NCBI GenBank assembly: GCA_026545225.1
Contig: CM048847.1
Location: forward strand, 9,046,501-9,110,500
Reading direction: 5' to 3'
From: Cornus controversa
Taxonomy: Eukaryota; Streptophyta; Magnoliopsida; Cornales; Cornaceae
Length of the DNA: 64,000 bases
Shown here: piece after piece, positions 15,031 to 28,260 of the stretch
How the letters are laid out: every line of letters begins with the position of its first letter
Numbering within the stretch: the first letter of the stretch is position 1
Translations under genes and position numbers: made by a program
Notes under the pieces: model-generated
What the model was told of the DNA's origin: nothing
What the model saw: the letters and a program-made list of their open reading frames with translations, nothing else
The model's database searches: none

Positions 15031-16562
15031 TTAATTTCATTCAGCATCATTATTTTTTTTTATTACTAATTCAATCTGCAAGCAATCTTCTTGTTCTTTT
15101 TTTCCCTTTTCTTGAAAAGTTCTTTTCATTACTACTTTATTTACTTGCTCTCTGCCTGAACATTCCCCACTTGTAAAGAATAATATTGGTAGCAACTTGC
15201 AATTCAACCAAGTTGCCAAAAATGGAGTTAAAAAGGCTAGTAATAGATTATTTTCCTTCAAACCAACCCTTGTTCAGTGTTCATCTAAATTTGTTTGCAA
15301 TTTGTTTGTTTCTAAATCAATATTTATTTGTTTCTAAATTGCATATTTGTTTCATTGCAGTGAAGAATCAACCAGAGAAACAGCAATTGCCATTGCCCGT
15401 GAATTTCTGTCCAATTGCGAGTTTGAGGTAGAGTCAAAAGTTTCTAACATACTTTTCTAACATATTTATTGGTACAAGAGTAAAACAACATTTTTTTTTT
15501 TTGAAGAATTGATAAAAGCTTGAATTCATTTATCAACTCTTTACTTGTGGACTTTAATTGACTTGTCTTTTATAATTTTCACTACAAACATGTTTTGGAT
15601 TGATAATTGATTTGGAGTTAGGGGTTAGAACTGAGCTGTGTTTGGAAGTGATTGAGTTGATTAATAAACTAGTTTGATGGAAAACATACGAATGCCTATT
15701 CAGGTTTTGCTTTGATTTAGACTGCTAGAGATTTTGAATTGATAATTTGTTGGGTGTGATGATAGGAAAAAAAATGTTTCTTTTTCTTTGTTTTTTTTAG
15801 AATGACTACTGAAGTACATATGCTACATTGAAGACTTAACTTGCTCAAGTCCCTAGTTTTTAACATCATAGCCTATATGTCTAATTTGTTCACTCTGATT
15901 GGTGTTGTATCACCTAGGTTTTGAGTATTGACAAAACAAGTATTCAATTGATGTTTCACCTCTCTTTGCTAGTATTTGGTATCTGCTCTATTTGATGCAC
16001 TGCATTGAGATAAGTTGTCTTTTTTATGGGTATGAGTTGTTGTTGTCTGATGGGTTATTAGTTTGGTGTGGCTTTGGTGTAGCAATAGTTATCGGTTCTT
16101 TCGCCCCTACTTGTATGAGGTGTCTAATTGTTGCATCTATATGCATCTGGTTATATTAGCACTTACCAAATCTCAGTCATCCTAATTCCTTTTCTTTTAT
16201 ATTATTGTTGTTCCTAGTTATTTGCCACTCCAAGACCATTGACAACACTGAAACCTTTGAGTTTGGGCATATCTAGAAGATCATCAACAAACATTTCCAA
16301 CTATGATGGACTTATTAGCCTCTTTTTTGCCTTTGTAGTCATTTGAACTCCCAACAAAGCCAAAGAAATGAGATAAAAACACAAATTTCTTTCCAATAAT
16401 TTTACCTTTCTTCTTCTTGAATGAACACACCCATACACAGAATTTGTTATATATTTAATTAAATAATGTGATTTTTTTTACTTATGATGAACTTGGTTTA
16501 GGTTATCGATCACTTCTACTAGAAGTAGTCACTTATTATTGAACAAGTCAGCACAAAAAGTT
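15031..16562. other. 5' noncoding part of inner CACTA
   Basis: No recognised gene. A short exon-like stretch at 15361-15429 follows a good acceptor (tttcattgcag) and reads EESTRETAIAIAREF in one frame; I do not recognise the family. The rest is AT-rich, consistent with the long leader region of CACTA transposase genes. Confidence 0.4.
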
Positions 16563-17126
16563 ATGGATAAAAGCTGGATGCACCTTGATAGCAGGTTATT
16601 ATAGATTAAATAACCTTACCCATAAAAGTTTAGCGTTTGTACCTATCATTTTTGTCATTATTAAAAAATTTGAGTTTTTAACTGTAGAGCTTTAAACGAG
16701 TATATAAATGGAGCACAAAGATTTGTTAATTGGACTCAAGGTAATGCAGGAAATTAGGATACCATTTTATGCCCTTGTAGACATTGTTTAAATTCAGAAT
16801 ATCAATGCTTTAGTACAGTGTATGAGCACATAGTGATAAATGGAATGGATTTAAACTATATTGTGTGGGTCTTTCATGGAGAGAAGAAGAGTGTACATGT
16901 AGAAAATGAAGGCGATGATGACCATATGGAAATGTATGAAACGTATGAGATGTTTAGAGATGCTTATTTTGATGGTGAAGACGATGGTACTACAGAGTCT
17001 ACTGATGGAAGTAAAGAGGCTAAGTTCAGGAAAGCTTTGGAATACGCTGAATCTCCTTTATATCCTGATTGCACGAAATATACAATTATGTCAGCAACAG
17101 TTGCTTTATATAACCACAAAAGTGTG

Positions 17127-18310
17127 TGAGTTGCGTGGTGCGGAAGCGGTTGCAAAAATTATTTTAGAACCTAGAGGGGGGGTGAATAGGATCACTTGCT
17201 CGTTTGCTTAATTTTTAATTAATTCTATTTTAAGTCCAATTAATCAAACAATTAAAGCAAGCAAATAAATAAAGTGCAAGTAAAGAAAAGAATGCACCAG
17301 ATATACGTGGAAACCCAAGGTGGGAAAAACCACAGAGGGAGGTGGCACGCCTCAGGAAACCAATTCACTATGATGAAGCAAAGTACAACAGACTCTGTCT
17401 CAGTCTCACACCCCTCTTCACTTTATCAAGGATCTAATGCGGAACACCTCAGGCTTATGATTACGACAACACGTCCAACTACTGCAGACTTTCGGCTAAC
17501 GTCATCACCCTTATAGAAAGGTTGCTGAAAGAACCAAAATACTCAGCAAGTATTTCATTCCCTTCGTAGTGCAATCTAGTCACCTTTCTTCCTCAGCAAG
17601 CAAGCAAGCGAAGGACCATTAATCCAATATTCTGATCAGCAAATAGATTTGATGCAGTCTCTGAGCAGCTAATCAGAAGTAGAACACCATCCTAAATATC
17701 ACTCATAAAATATGGATGTGTGTTCTTAAAAATATATAGCCCTAATTATACTGTATATACTTTCTTTCTCTAAAATATTAATTTTCCAGGGCCTCCTCGT
17801 AGAGAAAATATGAATACAAATATATAGGCAAGGAAGTTCTAATTCTACTTGGAAAATGAGTTAAATACCAAAATAGAACTTTCCTAGAAGTTTCAAACCT
17901 AATAGGAATCAGGATTTTCGTCAAAATCTATTTCCTATTTGGAACAGGCTAAGTGGGACCGGTGCCAAATAAAGAGGACCGGAGGGACTTTTTGAAAACC
18001 TGCAGAAACTAAACTGCCGAGAAAAGTTGGACCGGTCCTAAATATTGGGGACCGGTCCTACTTTGAAAAACTCCTAAATTTTACATTTAAACCCTAGTTT
18101 TTCAAAATAGACTCGGAACTAAAAATTGCAGAGTGTCCTCACCATACTTACCTGTACTATATGGTGTTCTAATTGATTTGTTGGCTTCCATGCACTTGAG
18201 TGTCAGTTCGAAGTTGTCGATGATCGATACAAAGAATAATCCAAAAATTACAACTCGATCAATCAAGTTTTGATCATCAAAATATGCCAATTACAAATTT
18301 ATATCTCACA
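17127..18310 (-). mobile_element. Solo LTR of the Sirevirus-like copia family inside TNP2
   Basis: 1184 bp, closely matching the LTRs at 33750-34927 and 40268-41445 over their full length. It starts TGAGTTGCG and ends TATCTCACA on the plus strand. It splits the transposase reading frame between ALYNHK and AHNLSDTGF. The flanks (GTGTG and AGCTG) are not a clear target duplication, so the flanks may have decayed or the solo LTR arose by recombination between elements. Confidence 0.88.
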
Positions 18311-19212
18311 AGCTGCTCATAATTTATCTGACACTGGATTTGATGAGCTTCTTAACATTGTTCGTGATATGCTTCCGCCAAATAATAAACTTCCTAAGGG
18401 GATTCTTGCAACAAAGAAGTTATTAAAGACATTTGATTTGAGATACAAAAAAATAGATGCGTGCATCAATGATTGTTGATTGTTTAGAAAAGAAAATGAG
18501 GATATGAGTACATGCCCAAAATGTGGTGCTTCACGATGGAAAGTGAACGCACAATCTAAGAAGGTTCGAGAAGGCGTTCCAACAAAGGTGTTATGGTACT
18601 TTCCAATAGTACCAAGATTTAGGCGATTATTTCGATCAATCGAAAAGGCCGAACAAGTATTGTGGCATTCGACTAATAAAAGTCGAGATAAGAAGATGCG
18701 CCATCCAGTTGATTCACTTTCATGGGATATGATAAATAAAAAATGGCCGTCTTTTGCATCGGATCCTCGAAATTTGAGGCTTGGCCTTACGGCTGATGGG
18801 GTTAATCCATTCGGTGACCTTAGCACTAAACATAGTTGTTGGCCGGTGATTTTAGTTATTTATAATTTTGACCCTTTGCTTTGCATGTCTAAAGAGAATA
18901 TGATGTTGACGTTGTTGATCTCCAGACCAAAGAAACCAAGGAATGACATTGATGTGTTTTTAGAGCCACTGGTGGAGGATTTGAAGGAGTTGTGGGAAAA
19001 AGGTGTTTAACTCTATGACTCATTCACTAAATCCATGTTTAATTTGAAGGCAGTTTTGATGTGGACAGTTAGTGATTTACCGGCCTATTCTAATTTGTCT
19101 GGTCAGGCAACAAAGGGTAAGTGTGGTTGTCCAGTGTGTGCTAAAGACACAAATTTAGAATATTTGCCGTGTAGTATGAAAACTGTGTTTAGGGGTAGTC
19201 GGAGATTTCTTC

Positions 19213-19864
19213 CACACAATCACCCATATAGAAAGAAGAAAACCTGGTTTGATGGAAAAGAAGAATTAGGGGATCCACCTAGAGTATTATCTGGTTCAGA
19301 AATTTTTCGTTGTGTTGAGACTTTGAGAATAATTGGGGAAAAAGTAAAAACTCTAAGAATTCCCAACAAAAACCTCCCAAAAAGCGCAAGAATTCTAAAC
19401 AAGAATCAGAAGATGATCATTTTTGGCCATGGAAGAAAAAATCTATATTTTTTGAGTTACCATACTGGGAGGTACACAATTTGAATTAATTGTCATGCCT
19501 TTTTACTTCTTTGAATTTTATTATTTCTTTGAGTAGTTCACACAATCACCCATATAGAAAGAAGAAAACCTGGTTTGATGGAAAAGAAGAACTGGGGGAT
19601 CCACCTAGAGTATTATCTGGTTCAGAAATTTTTCGTCGTGTTGAGACTTTTGAGAATAATTAGGGAAAAAGTAAAAACTCCAAGAATTCCCAACAAAAAC
19701 CTCCCAAAAAGCGCAAGAATTCTGAACAAGAATCAGAAGATGATCCCTTTTGGCCATGGAAGTAAAATCTATATTTTTTGAGTTACCATACTGGGAGGTA
19801 CACAATTTGAATTAATTATCATGCCTTTTTACTTCTTTAACTTTTATTATTTCTTTGAGTAGTT
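19213..19864. repeat. 326-bp tandem duplication inside TNP2 gene
   Basis: The segment from 'cacacaatcacc' at 19213 repeats at 19539 and ends at the third 'cacac' at 19865, exactly 326 bp each. The unit contains the end of an exon (KKKTWFDGKEELG through to the LPYW region), the GT donor and part of the intron. The second unit differs by a few bases and one frameshifting indel, so it arose after the gene was inserted here or during its decay. Confidence 0.92.
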
Positions 19865-21982
19865 CACACTCACTAATACATAATCTTTTGATTTGTTATG
19901 TTAGAAATTACTTCTTCGTCATAATTTGGATGTAATGCACACTGAAAAAAATGTTTGTGAGAGCATTGTCGACACTTTATTGAATATGAAGGGAAAATCA
20001 AACGACGGACTGAAGTCTCGTATGGATTTGGAGTCGATGGGAATTAGGGCGGAATTGCACCCAAAGGAGAGGGGGAAAAAACATTATTTGCCACCAGCAC
20101 CCCATACATTATCAAAGCAAGAGAAGGGTCGATTTTGTAAAAGGTTAAAACAATTGAAGTTACCTGATGGTTATAGTTCGAATATTGGACAACGAGTGTC
20201 ATTGGATGAATGTAAGATTAGTGGCCTAAAATCCCATGATTGTTATGTTCTTATGCAACAATTGCTTCCTGTAGCTTTACGTGGACTACTACCAAAGGGT
20301 CCGAGAAATGCTATATTTCACTTATGTGCGTATTTCAATGAAATATGCCAAAGGGTGATTGATAGGAACCAATTAGAAAAACTTGAAAAGGAAATTATCG
20401 AAACTTTATGCATGTTTGAACGGTTTTTTCCACCGTCTTTCTTCGATATTATGGTACACGTTACCATTCATATTGCATGAGAAGCTCATTTATGTGGACC
20501 AGTACAATTTCGTTGGATGTACCCATTTGAAAGGTAATTAATTTATATTTTTTCTTTTATTATATGTATTGCAAATATGATTTAATTTATATATATAATA
20601 TTATCTTGTCGTTCTCAGGATGATGAAAGTTTATAAAGGATATGTTAGGAATCGATCAAGGCCGGAAGGGTGTATAGCAGAAAACTATTTGGTCAAAGAG
20701 TGCATTCAGTTTTGTAGTGAGCACATTGAGAAAGTAGCTGAAATAGGTGTTCGTCCTTCTCGAAATGAAGATATTGAAGGTGAAAGCATAGAAGGAGGAC
20801 GCCATATAAATAAGAGAATTTTAAAAACCATTCCTGCTAATATGTTAGCCATTGCTCACCGTTATGTATTATTCAACAATAACGAGGTCGCACCATACAT
20901 AGAGTAAGCTGTTACTAATATTTTGGTTTATTTGTAATAATTAATTAAAACCATGCATAACAATAATTAAAACCATGCATAACAATACTGTTTTATATGT
21001 TAGAAAGCATTTGGACGAACTCAAGAATATTGACAATCGATTAGCAAGGAATGAAAATGCCCTACAAAAGACACATATGGAGACCTTCAGTTCTTGGTTC
21101 AAAACAGAGATTTTTGCAAGTTGCGACGTGTCAAGTAGGTTAAGGTTTCTTGCACATGGGCCTAGGGCAGAAGTAACTTCTTATTCTAGTTATGTTGTGA
21201 ATGGTCAAAGATTTCACACCAAGGATATCGAGAGAAGCACACAAAATAGTGGTGTTTCCATTGAAGTTGAAACTATATGCCAATCTAGTGTAAGAGAAAT
21301 CAAGTCGTTCAGAAAATATCTTATTATGGCATTCTGAAAGTTATAATTTTGCTGAACTACTACACATTTGAAGTGCCGTTATTTCACTGTGATTGGGCTA
21401 ACATTAGAAATGGCATCAAAGTTGAGGATGGATTTACATTGGTGAACCTTCACGAAGGTCAAAGTCAATTTGCAAGAGATCCATTTATCCTTGCGTCACA
21501 GGCTAATCAAGTATGTTATTCTAGGGATACTGAAATCTCAAGTTGGTATGTTGTATTTAAAGCGCCACCTAGAGGCTATCACGATGTGGAGACTTTTGAA
21601 GAGAATCTTAATGTGCCTTATGCTCCTTTAGATATATCAAGACTTGACTCAAATGTTTATGACGATGATCATCCATATGTACGAGATAATTGTGAGGGCA
21701 TAATAGTTTAGAATTTTGGATTGTAATCATCGGTTTTATTTTTGGTTTTATGGCCCTTAATTTGTTGTAATCTGGCTTATCCATTAATAAAATATGGTTT
21801 TGATTGCCGGAGATTGTTTTATTCTTTATTATAGCTTTTACCTTCATAGTGAGATGATGATTGACTTGCCTACTAGTATTACCTAGTTCTCATATAAATG
21901 TGCTTGATATTTTTTGCAAACTTCATATATATTGCAGGTTTTTGAGCTTGTACACAAATCAAGTTCTTACATTTATTTCATT

Positions 21983-24900
21983 ATGTCTGGACCTGCTGAG
22001 GTAAGCATTAATAGATTTAGTTATTGTTGTTATTATTCCTTCCTTAATGTTTTCATCTAAGTGCCACCAATTTTTTAGTGTGATTTTAATGTTATATATT
22101 ATTATATTAATTTGCATGTACTTGAAATTAATGAAGTCTTCCAAACGGGCTGGAAAAGACTAGAATGGGACCGTCGAGCAATTGAGGCTGCAATAGTGCA
22201 TACACCTTCAGCCGTATGCATTTCTGATGGGGATTCAAACTCTCCTCGTACACCTACCTCTCAAGTCTCTACCTGTGAGGACCAAGCAACAAGTGGTACT
22301 AAAAAAAGGGGTAGGGGAAAGTCTAAATTGAAGGTATTGTTCTGTTAGAAGACAAGAGGCCTCATGTGGATATTGATGACGTGGGGTGGGCAATTGGTGA
22401 CAATAGGAAGAAATACAATTCATCCATTCCAATATTAGCATGTGAGATGGTGCCTGTAACTATTGAAAAATGGGACAAAGTGTCAGAAAATATGCTTAAA
22501 GACGTATGGGTGGTTGTAAAGGTATATTTCTTTTTTTTTACTAAGTAATGGAATGAACAGCCCATTTAAAAAGAGTAGAAACCAGCCAAGAAAAGACTAC
22601 TTTCTGCTCATTAAACTGAGAAGAAACTTGCCCAAAATTGCCTTAGAGAATAGCAGTTTTTGCTAGCAAAAACCTAAACCAGAAAAGACTAGTTTCTGCA
22701 GCAGAAAGCTATCCCAGAAAAGACCAATTTCTGCTCAATGAAACTAAGCAAACACCTACCTAGAAAAGACTAAAAACCTACCCCAAAAAATAGTTATTTT
22801 TCTCATTGAAACTGAGTAGAAACCTACCTTAGAAAAGAGCATTATATTCTTAATGCAATAACTGCGCAAAACTTACTAGTTTAAATTGTCAAAATGTTAT
22901 GGTTGTTTCTTTTAATTTTGTCATTTCATTGCAGTTGCGGTATGATGTTTTCGATAATGGATACTTTCTCGTATGTCAGAAGATGGGAGCTGCATGGCGT
23001 ACCCATAAATCAAAAGTGACAAACAAGCTACTGGAGGTGGGAAATAATTCACGAACAATAGAACTCATGAAGCCCCCTAATGTGCCCACATTGGAGGAGT
23101 GGAAAAGATTTGCTACGCAACGTTTATCAGAAGAGCATGTTGTGAGTGTATATACTTCAAATTATATGTCATTTTTACTTGTTTCTTTTTTTTGTATGAC
23201 GTATATAAATTAACTACACTGCTATATTTATAGATGGAGAGAAAGAAGAAGTAAGATTTGCAGGCTAAAAATAAAACCCCACACACAATGAGTCGAAAAG
23301 GTTATGTTGAGACGGCAGATGAGATGGTAATGTTTTATGTAACCTTAGTATAATGGGTGTAATACCCCATAATTTTTAGCTCATTTAATTTTAATTGAAG
23401 GAAAGGATCTCTAGAGAGTGTTAGAGGGATGAAAAAGGTATATGCTAGAGAGAGAGATTGGCTCGGCTGGGAGTGGAAGTTGGTGTCTGTGAGCTGACAG
23501 TGGAGGAGGTGGTGGCCAGTGATAGAGTTTAGTTGTCATGGTGGGTTCGATTTTGGGTTGGACGGTGGTTTTAGGTGGCTTAACCGACATGGATTGTTGG
23601 CTGTGTGGGTCTGTTTGTGCATGGTGGTGGTGGCGCTTTATCATTTACTCATTTTTATTGTGTGTGATGATTCTGATTTGACTTTTGTTATTCTGTTTCT
23701 TAGATTTAGAGTCTTGATTAATAAATTTTCTTTATTAATCAATAGATCTCTAATTTGAGTGTCTATTTATTGGTACTAGAATTTAAACTTCTCATTTTTT
23801 GTATATGATGTAGACATGGATCTGTCTTTTAAGTGGTTATTTTGCTTGGCATTTCCTAAATCTACGAGGCCTAGATGTAGCTGCAACTTTTCTCTTCTTG
23901 TCCAAAAAAAGTGTCTATAAATTATATTCTCAATTAAGTACCAAAAAGTAGTTTTTAAGTTTGGTCCAGAGCAGCATATTCGAAGATGATGCCATGGTAA
24001 AAGCTTAGGCTAGCAAAGGTGAGGACATGGGTTCAAGTACAAGAACGACCATTTTTTGGAAATAATATCACAACAGCAACCATCAGCCTCACTATCACTA
24101 ATCACTACTGTCACATGAAAGTTAACAGCAGTAGTGATTACTGAAAGTTTATCTTCCTATGCTTTGGTGTTTTGAATTTTGCATGTTACTAATTCTTTGG
24201 GTGCTGCTTCAATTAAATTGAATTATGGAGTGAATGCTATGGTAATACTATCCTCTCAATTGCGCACATTATGCAAGAGATAGCTTCTCATGATTGTTGA
24301 ACATAAGATCAGTCTCATGAAATGGACATTAATATGATCCAGCAACCTGTCATTTTCTCCTTAATTACTCTGCCTTTTCCACAATATTAATGTTGTCTCA
24401 AAGTTATTGGGTTGCCTGTTCCAATATTTTTTCTTAAATATATATATATAAGTGCTAAATTTTCATTATGACATAGAACTAGATTTGAAGATTTTGTAAG
24501 GGACTACTAGATAGTATAGTTTTGTTATTATTTATGCTTACAAACTTGAAATTTTGATAATGCTAGACACCTTATGGTAGCTTGATTACTTTTAATATTC
24601 TCAAAATTTATAACTACTGACTGGGCTCATGTATAGTAAGTTGCATACTATTAGTTTCTCAGTTATGCTAATGAGGAGAAAAATGTCAACAAAACTATTG
24701 ATTAAGTATGCACTTTTTGCTTTTCTTTTTTGGTTTCATTGATTAAGTATTCTCTTTTAATTCTTTTATGTTCATATATAGAAAAAAAATTCAGACACGC
24801 CCGATTCCATTTCAAGAGTTGACGTGTGGATTAAAGCGCATACAAGAAAGGATGGAACTTTTATAAATGAAACGGTCCAAAAAGCAGTGGTAACAAATAA

Positions 24901-25708
24901 TCACATTTGTAGTTTTAGTAGTTGATCATTTAAATATAGTTATAATACTAATAAATCTGTTTTACATATATTGTTGTTTCAGGAAGAAATGCAAGAATAT
25001 ACCCAGACCACTCAGACTTTTGGAATTCATGATGATGCATTGACGCATGTAATAGGTCCTAAACATCAAGGAAGAGTGAGAGCGCTTGGGTTTGGGGTAA
25101 CCCTGCGCAAATTGAATGCCCAGAATGATGCTTCCCGAAAATATGAGAGGATAATTGATGAATTGCAACGAAAATTACAAATGCAAGAGCAAAGGCAAGA
25201 ACAAGTGAATCAGCAAATGCAAGAGAAAATGCAAAGGCACAAAAAAATGCTACAACAAATGGAACTGCTTCAATCTACTTGGGTAAGTAATCTCTCTTTA
25301 AATTTGATACAATCTCTTTCTCTCTCTCATTACAATGCTATTGGTTAATCAAGAAAGCATTATTTACTATTTTCTTATTTTTTACTATATTTTTTCTTTT
25401 TGGTATTGTGGTAGGCACAAAATGCTCCATCTCAAGTCTCACCTACTGAAAATGTTGTCGAATCCATTTGTCAGTTATTGCATTATAATGGGACAGGTTT
25501 AGTTATCGCTAAGGGTGATGTTGAGTCAACGGATCCTAATGCTCTCATAGGTTCTGCGCCTCTTGGTTTTGAATGTTGGAAAGTGTGGATCAATGAAGTT
25601 AATGAAGAAAATGTGCCCTTGTATAGGGCTCAGTCTCCATTCCTTGTTTTGAAAGATGTTATTGGACTTACAATTGTGTGGCCTATCAAGTTCATCAAAA
25701 TCTGTAAG
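21983..25708 (+). pseudogene. CACTA TNPA/Ptta-like (Transposase_24) gene, probably decayed
   Basis: Second gene of the inner CACTA, downstream of TNP2 in the same direction. Likely exons: 21983-22000 (MSGPAE), about 22113-22340 (basic, KKRGRGKSK), 22340-22520 (VPVTIEKWDKVSE), 22935-23140 (RTHKSKVTN, PPNVPTLEEWKRFA), 23235-23325, 24785-24890 (VDVWIKAHTRKDGTFIN), 24984-25281 and 25415-25708. The HK..., W..F and coiled-coil order matches the plant Transposase_24/Ptta family, which binds subterminal repeats. Residues around 25140-25270 form a Gln-rich coiled coil (IDELQRKLQMQEQRQEQ). The last exon resembles the DUF8039-type C-terminal module. The frame between exons 1-3 is not clean, so I treat it as broken. 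Confidence 0.72.
23363..24780. other. Long TNPA intron, possibly LTR-derived
   Basis: This part of a 1.45-kb intron begins TGTAATACCCCATAATTTTTAG-like, close to the start of the solo LTR at 53617 (TGTAATACCCCGTAATTTG). I could not find a matching 3' LTR end, so this is only a suggestion. Otherwise AT-rich and noncoding. Confidence 0.3.
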
Positions 25709-25711
25709 TAG

Positions 25712-26999
25712 CCGGATGTAGATTTTCTCCTTTCCTTTTTCTTTGCAAAAAGAGAGCATAAGTAAAATAATTAACCCCTTCCATGTTTTTTCCCCAACAC
25801 TTTCATGTTCTCTTCACTTGTATAAGGCTAGGGTTTGGAAAACACAATACTCTATTTCTACACACATAAGTATATCTGCTCTTCTTTCTATTTTCTTCTT
25901 CAAATTTGTATGGTTTTGACACATAATGTGATTTTTGTTTCCACGATGTCTTTGATTTTTGTTTTTTCACCTCAAGAAAGTAGTAGAATTTGGAAACTCA
26001 AACCTTTGAGAGATATGTTTTACCTGGTAGATAGTTGGTTCCGATATGCTAACTCTTTGATTGTTTGCGCGCACTAGGTTGATGCTGCCAGTGAAACACA
26101 TAATCATAATTTTATGTAGCTTAATGGATAAACGTTGTGTTCATCTATAAAAGAAATACCATAAAAGCATAACTGGGTTTTTCCTAGTAGACAATTGGTT
26201 CAGAGATGTTAACTCTTTGATTGTTTGCACTAAGTTGATGCTGCCAATGAAACACAATCATAATTTTATGTATCATAATGCATAAACATTGTGTTCATCT
26301 ATAAAATAAATACATGGACACACGTACCAAAAAAACATAACTTGTTTAGAATCTCCATTGACATATTTGTACATATACATATATATGAATGAGAAGGGGA
26401 GAAGAGGTACATTCCAGGTATTCTATTTTGACCTCCCAGCAATTTGCGTCTATAGGTGACTACATATACAAACAACACTTCTTTTATTCTTTTATGTTCT
26501 TGTTCTTTCTTTTTTTTTTATTGTCCTCCTCTCTTTGTCTTCTTCTATTTCTTGCTTTTTTTTTGTGCCCTATTTGTTTTTATGTTTCTTGAACGATATG
26601 ATTGGTGGATTTATTTTTTCTTGAATGATATGATTGGTGGATTTATTTTTTCTTGAATGATATGATTGGTGGATTCTAGTCTATTTTATTTAGCCTTGTA
26701 GCAAGGTTCTCAAAAAATTAAGATGTTATTATCATCCAAAAAACAACCTAATATTTGTGTTATCTTCAATTTTTATTTTCTCATCCGTTATTATTTTTAT
26801 GGAACCGGAAAGTGCTGACTTGGCTATCATGATAAGGATCAGGTAATGAAATTTGATGATCTGAAGGAACTTGGTAGTGAGTCAGCTGTTAAGGTATGAT
26901 TTTATTTGATATGTCAATAAATGGTGATTATCAAGTAGGTTTGACCTATTGAGATATAGTGATGCTTTAGAATAGCCATTGGAGCTCCACTTCTTAAGT
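25712..26999. other. Noncoding 3' part of inner CACTA with local duplications
   Basis: A segment with 'gttgatgctgcca' and 'tgtgttcatctataaa' occurs twice (about 26075-26150 and 26230-26310). No gene recognised. Confidence 0.5.
26588..26676. repeat. 32-bp tandem repeat, nearly three units
   Basis: Units beginning 'cttgaatgatatgattggtg' start at 26588, 26620 and 26652 with a 32-bp period. The first differs by one base. Confidence 0.9.
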
Positions 27000-28260
27000 T
27001 CAAATGAGGAAATTATAGTCTCTTTTATATATATATATATATATATATTTATAGTCTCTTTTATACTTTGAGATCTTAGACCTCATTTGATGCATAAAAC
27101 TTCCTTGAACTTCAGACCTCCAAGCATTCTCCACTGTTGCATGGCAATCCTCATCTTCAAGCCATCTCGCATCAAACTTGAATGATTTTCCCATCTTCTG
27201 AACACTGCCATCAGTATCTAAAACAAGAGCTATATGGTCAGATCCAACCACTTGAACATGCTGGAGAATTGCCTTAGGGTAATTCAATAACCAAACCTCA
27301 TCACATAATACCCTATCTAATCTTTCTTGGATATTTCCTACCCTTTCTCTCTGATTATTCCAAGTGAATGGATAACCTCTAAACCCCATCTCCAATTACT
27401 TACAATCATTTATAAATTGATTGAAAGCTCTCAACGTCCACACAAGTCTACTTCTGCCTCCAAATCACCAGTTCTCATATCATTGAAGTCACCAATGAGA
27501 AGATTATTTTGCATATTCTGAAACATCTCCCATTTCAATCCTTCCCACTGAGATTTCTGAATGGAGTCATTAGAGGAAGCATACACTCCATAGAAAGACC
27601 AACTCCTATTCCTTTGAGATTCATTAACTTTCACCGAAATATAGAAAGAATCAAATGCTATAACCTCCAAATATATCGACTCAACCCACATGATAGCCAA
27701 ACCACCTGCCAACCCAACTGGATCAACATAAAATTTCTTTTCAAAACCCAACTACCTTCGAATTTTTTCCATGGTCTCTTCCTGATTTGTTGACTCCATC
27801 AAAAAGAGTACATGAGGGGAGTAGGCTCTAACAAGCCTTTTCAATTGATTCGGACCCCACCCCATTAGCCTCATCATCTTTTAAACAATGTGATCTACTA
27901 TGCACCGAATTGAAACAGGAAACTATCGATAATGACCCAGCTCGCAAGCCCAAATTTGTTTTGAGAAGGCCTAAGTCTCTCAAAATATGATGGCCCATCT
28001 TAAGCATTTCTTCTGCATAGCCTTCCCGCCCAAACCTCCTCCATAACTTATTTGAAATTCCTTTGACCTCTGCGTCCCGCAATTTCCTCCCACAATTATG
28101 CCCATATCATTCATCATATTTTGGTCACGATTCTCTGAGATTTTCTCACCCAAAAATTGTGCTATTTGTGGTGTTACACTGCCCCAATCTTGTTTCTCCG
28201 TTGGAACCACCATCTCCCTTCCTTGCCGTTGTTGGTCCGAATGGCCATCTGTAAAGAGGT
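27000..28260 (-). pseudogene. LINE (non-LTR retrotransposon) fragment, endonuclease part only
   Basis: The minus strand reads VLFLMES...GLAGGLAIMW (about 27830-27680), then LLIGDFNDMR, GFRGYPFTWNN and ERLDRVLCDEVWL, ending in VVGSDHIAL (about 27240). This order (metal-binding Glu, GDFN, SDH) is the apurinic-type endonuclease of plant LINE ORF2. Upstream to 28260 is degenerate ORF1/linker-like sequence. No reverse transcriptase follows; the homology fades into a TA microsatellite at 27030-27048. A TAG lies in the frame near 27750 and a stop breaks it again near 27400. Loss of the 3' half is the reverse of the usual 5' truncation, so later deletion is likely. Confidence 0.78.

Larger units (their letters stand above)
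16563..21711 (+). pseudogene. CACTA TNP2-type transposase, decayed
   Basis: Follows the plant TNP2 (Transposase_21) layout. A transposase-associated domain starts at MDKSWMHLDSR (16563) and continues in an exon from 16688 with CPCRHC and YEHIVINGMDLNYIVWVFHGE-like sequence. The central TNP2 domain (18311-19460) has CPKCGASRWK, then LGLTADGVNPFG, WPVILVIYNF and CGCPVCAKD. After an intron comes DVMHTEKNVCESIVDTLLN (from about 19928), a DUF4218-like part (LLPVALRGLLPKGPRNAIF) and, after introns near 20535 and 20905, a DUF4216-like C terminus ending at 21711. In-frame stops occur at 16755, 18478 and 19008 and near 20478 and 21335. The gene is also split by a solo LTR and a 326-bp tandem duplication. 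It cannot encode active transposase. Confidence 0.88.

Noticed and set aside
23411..23758. His/Pro-rich and Gly-rich opposing frames in the TNPA intron
   Set aside because: Low-complexity frames on both strands over a ggtggtgg-type segment; no coding signature.
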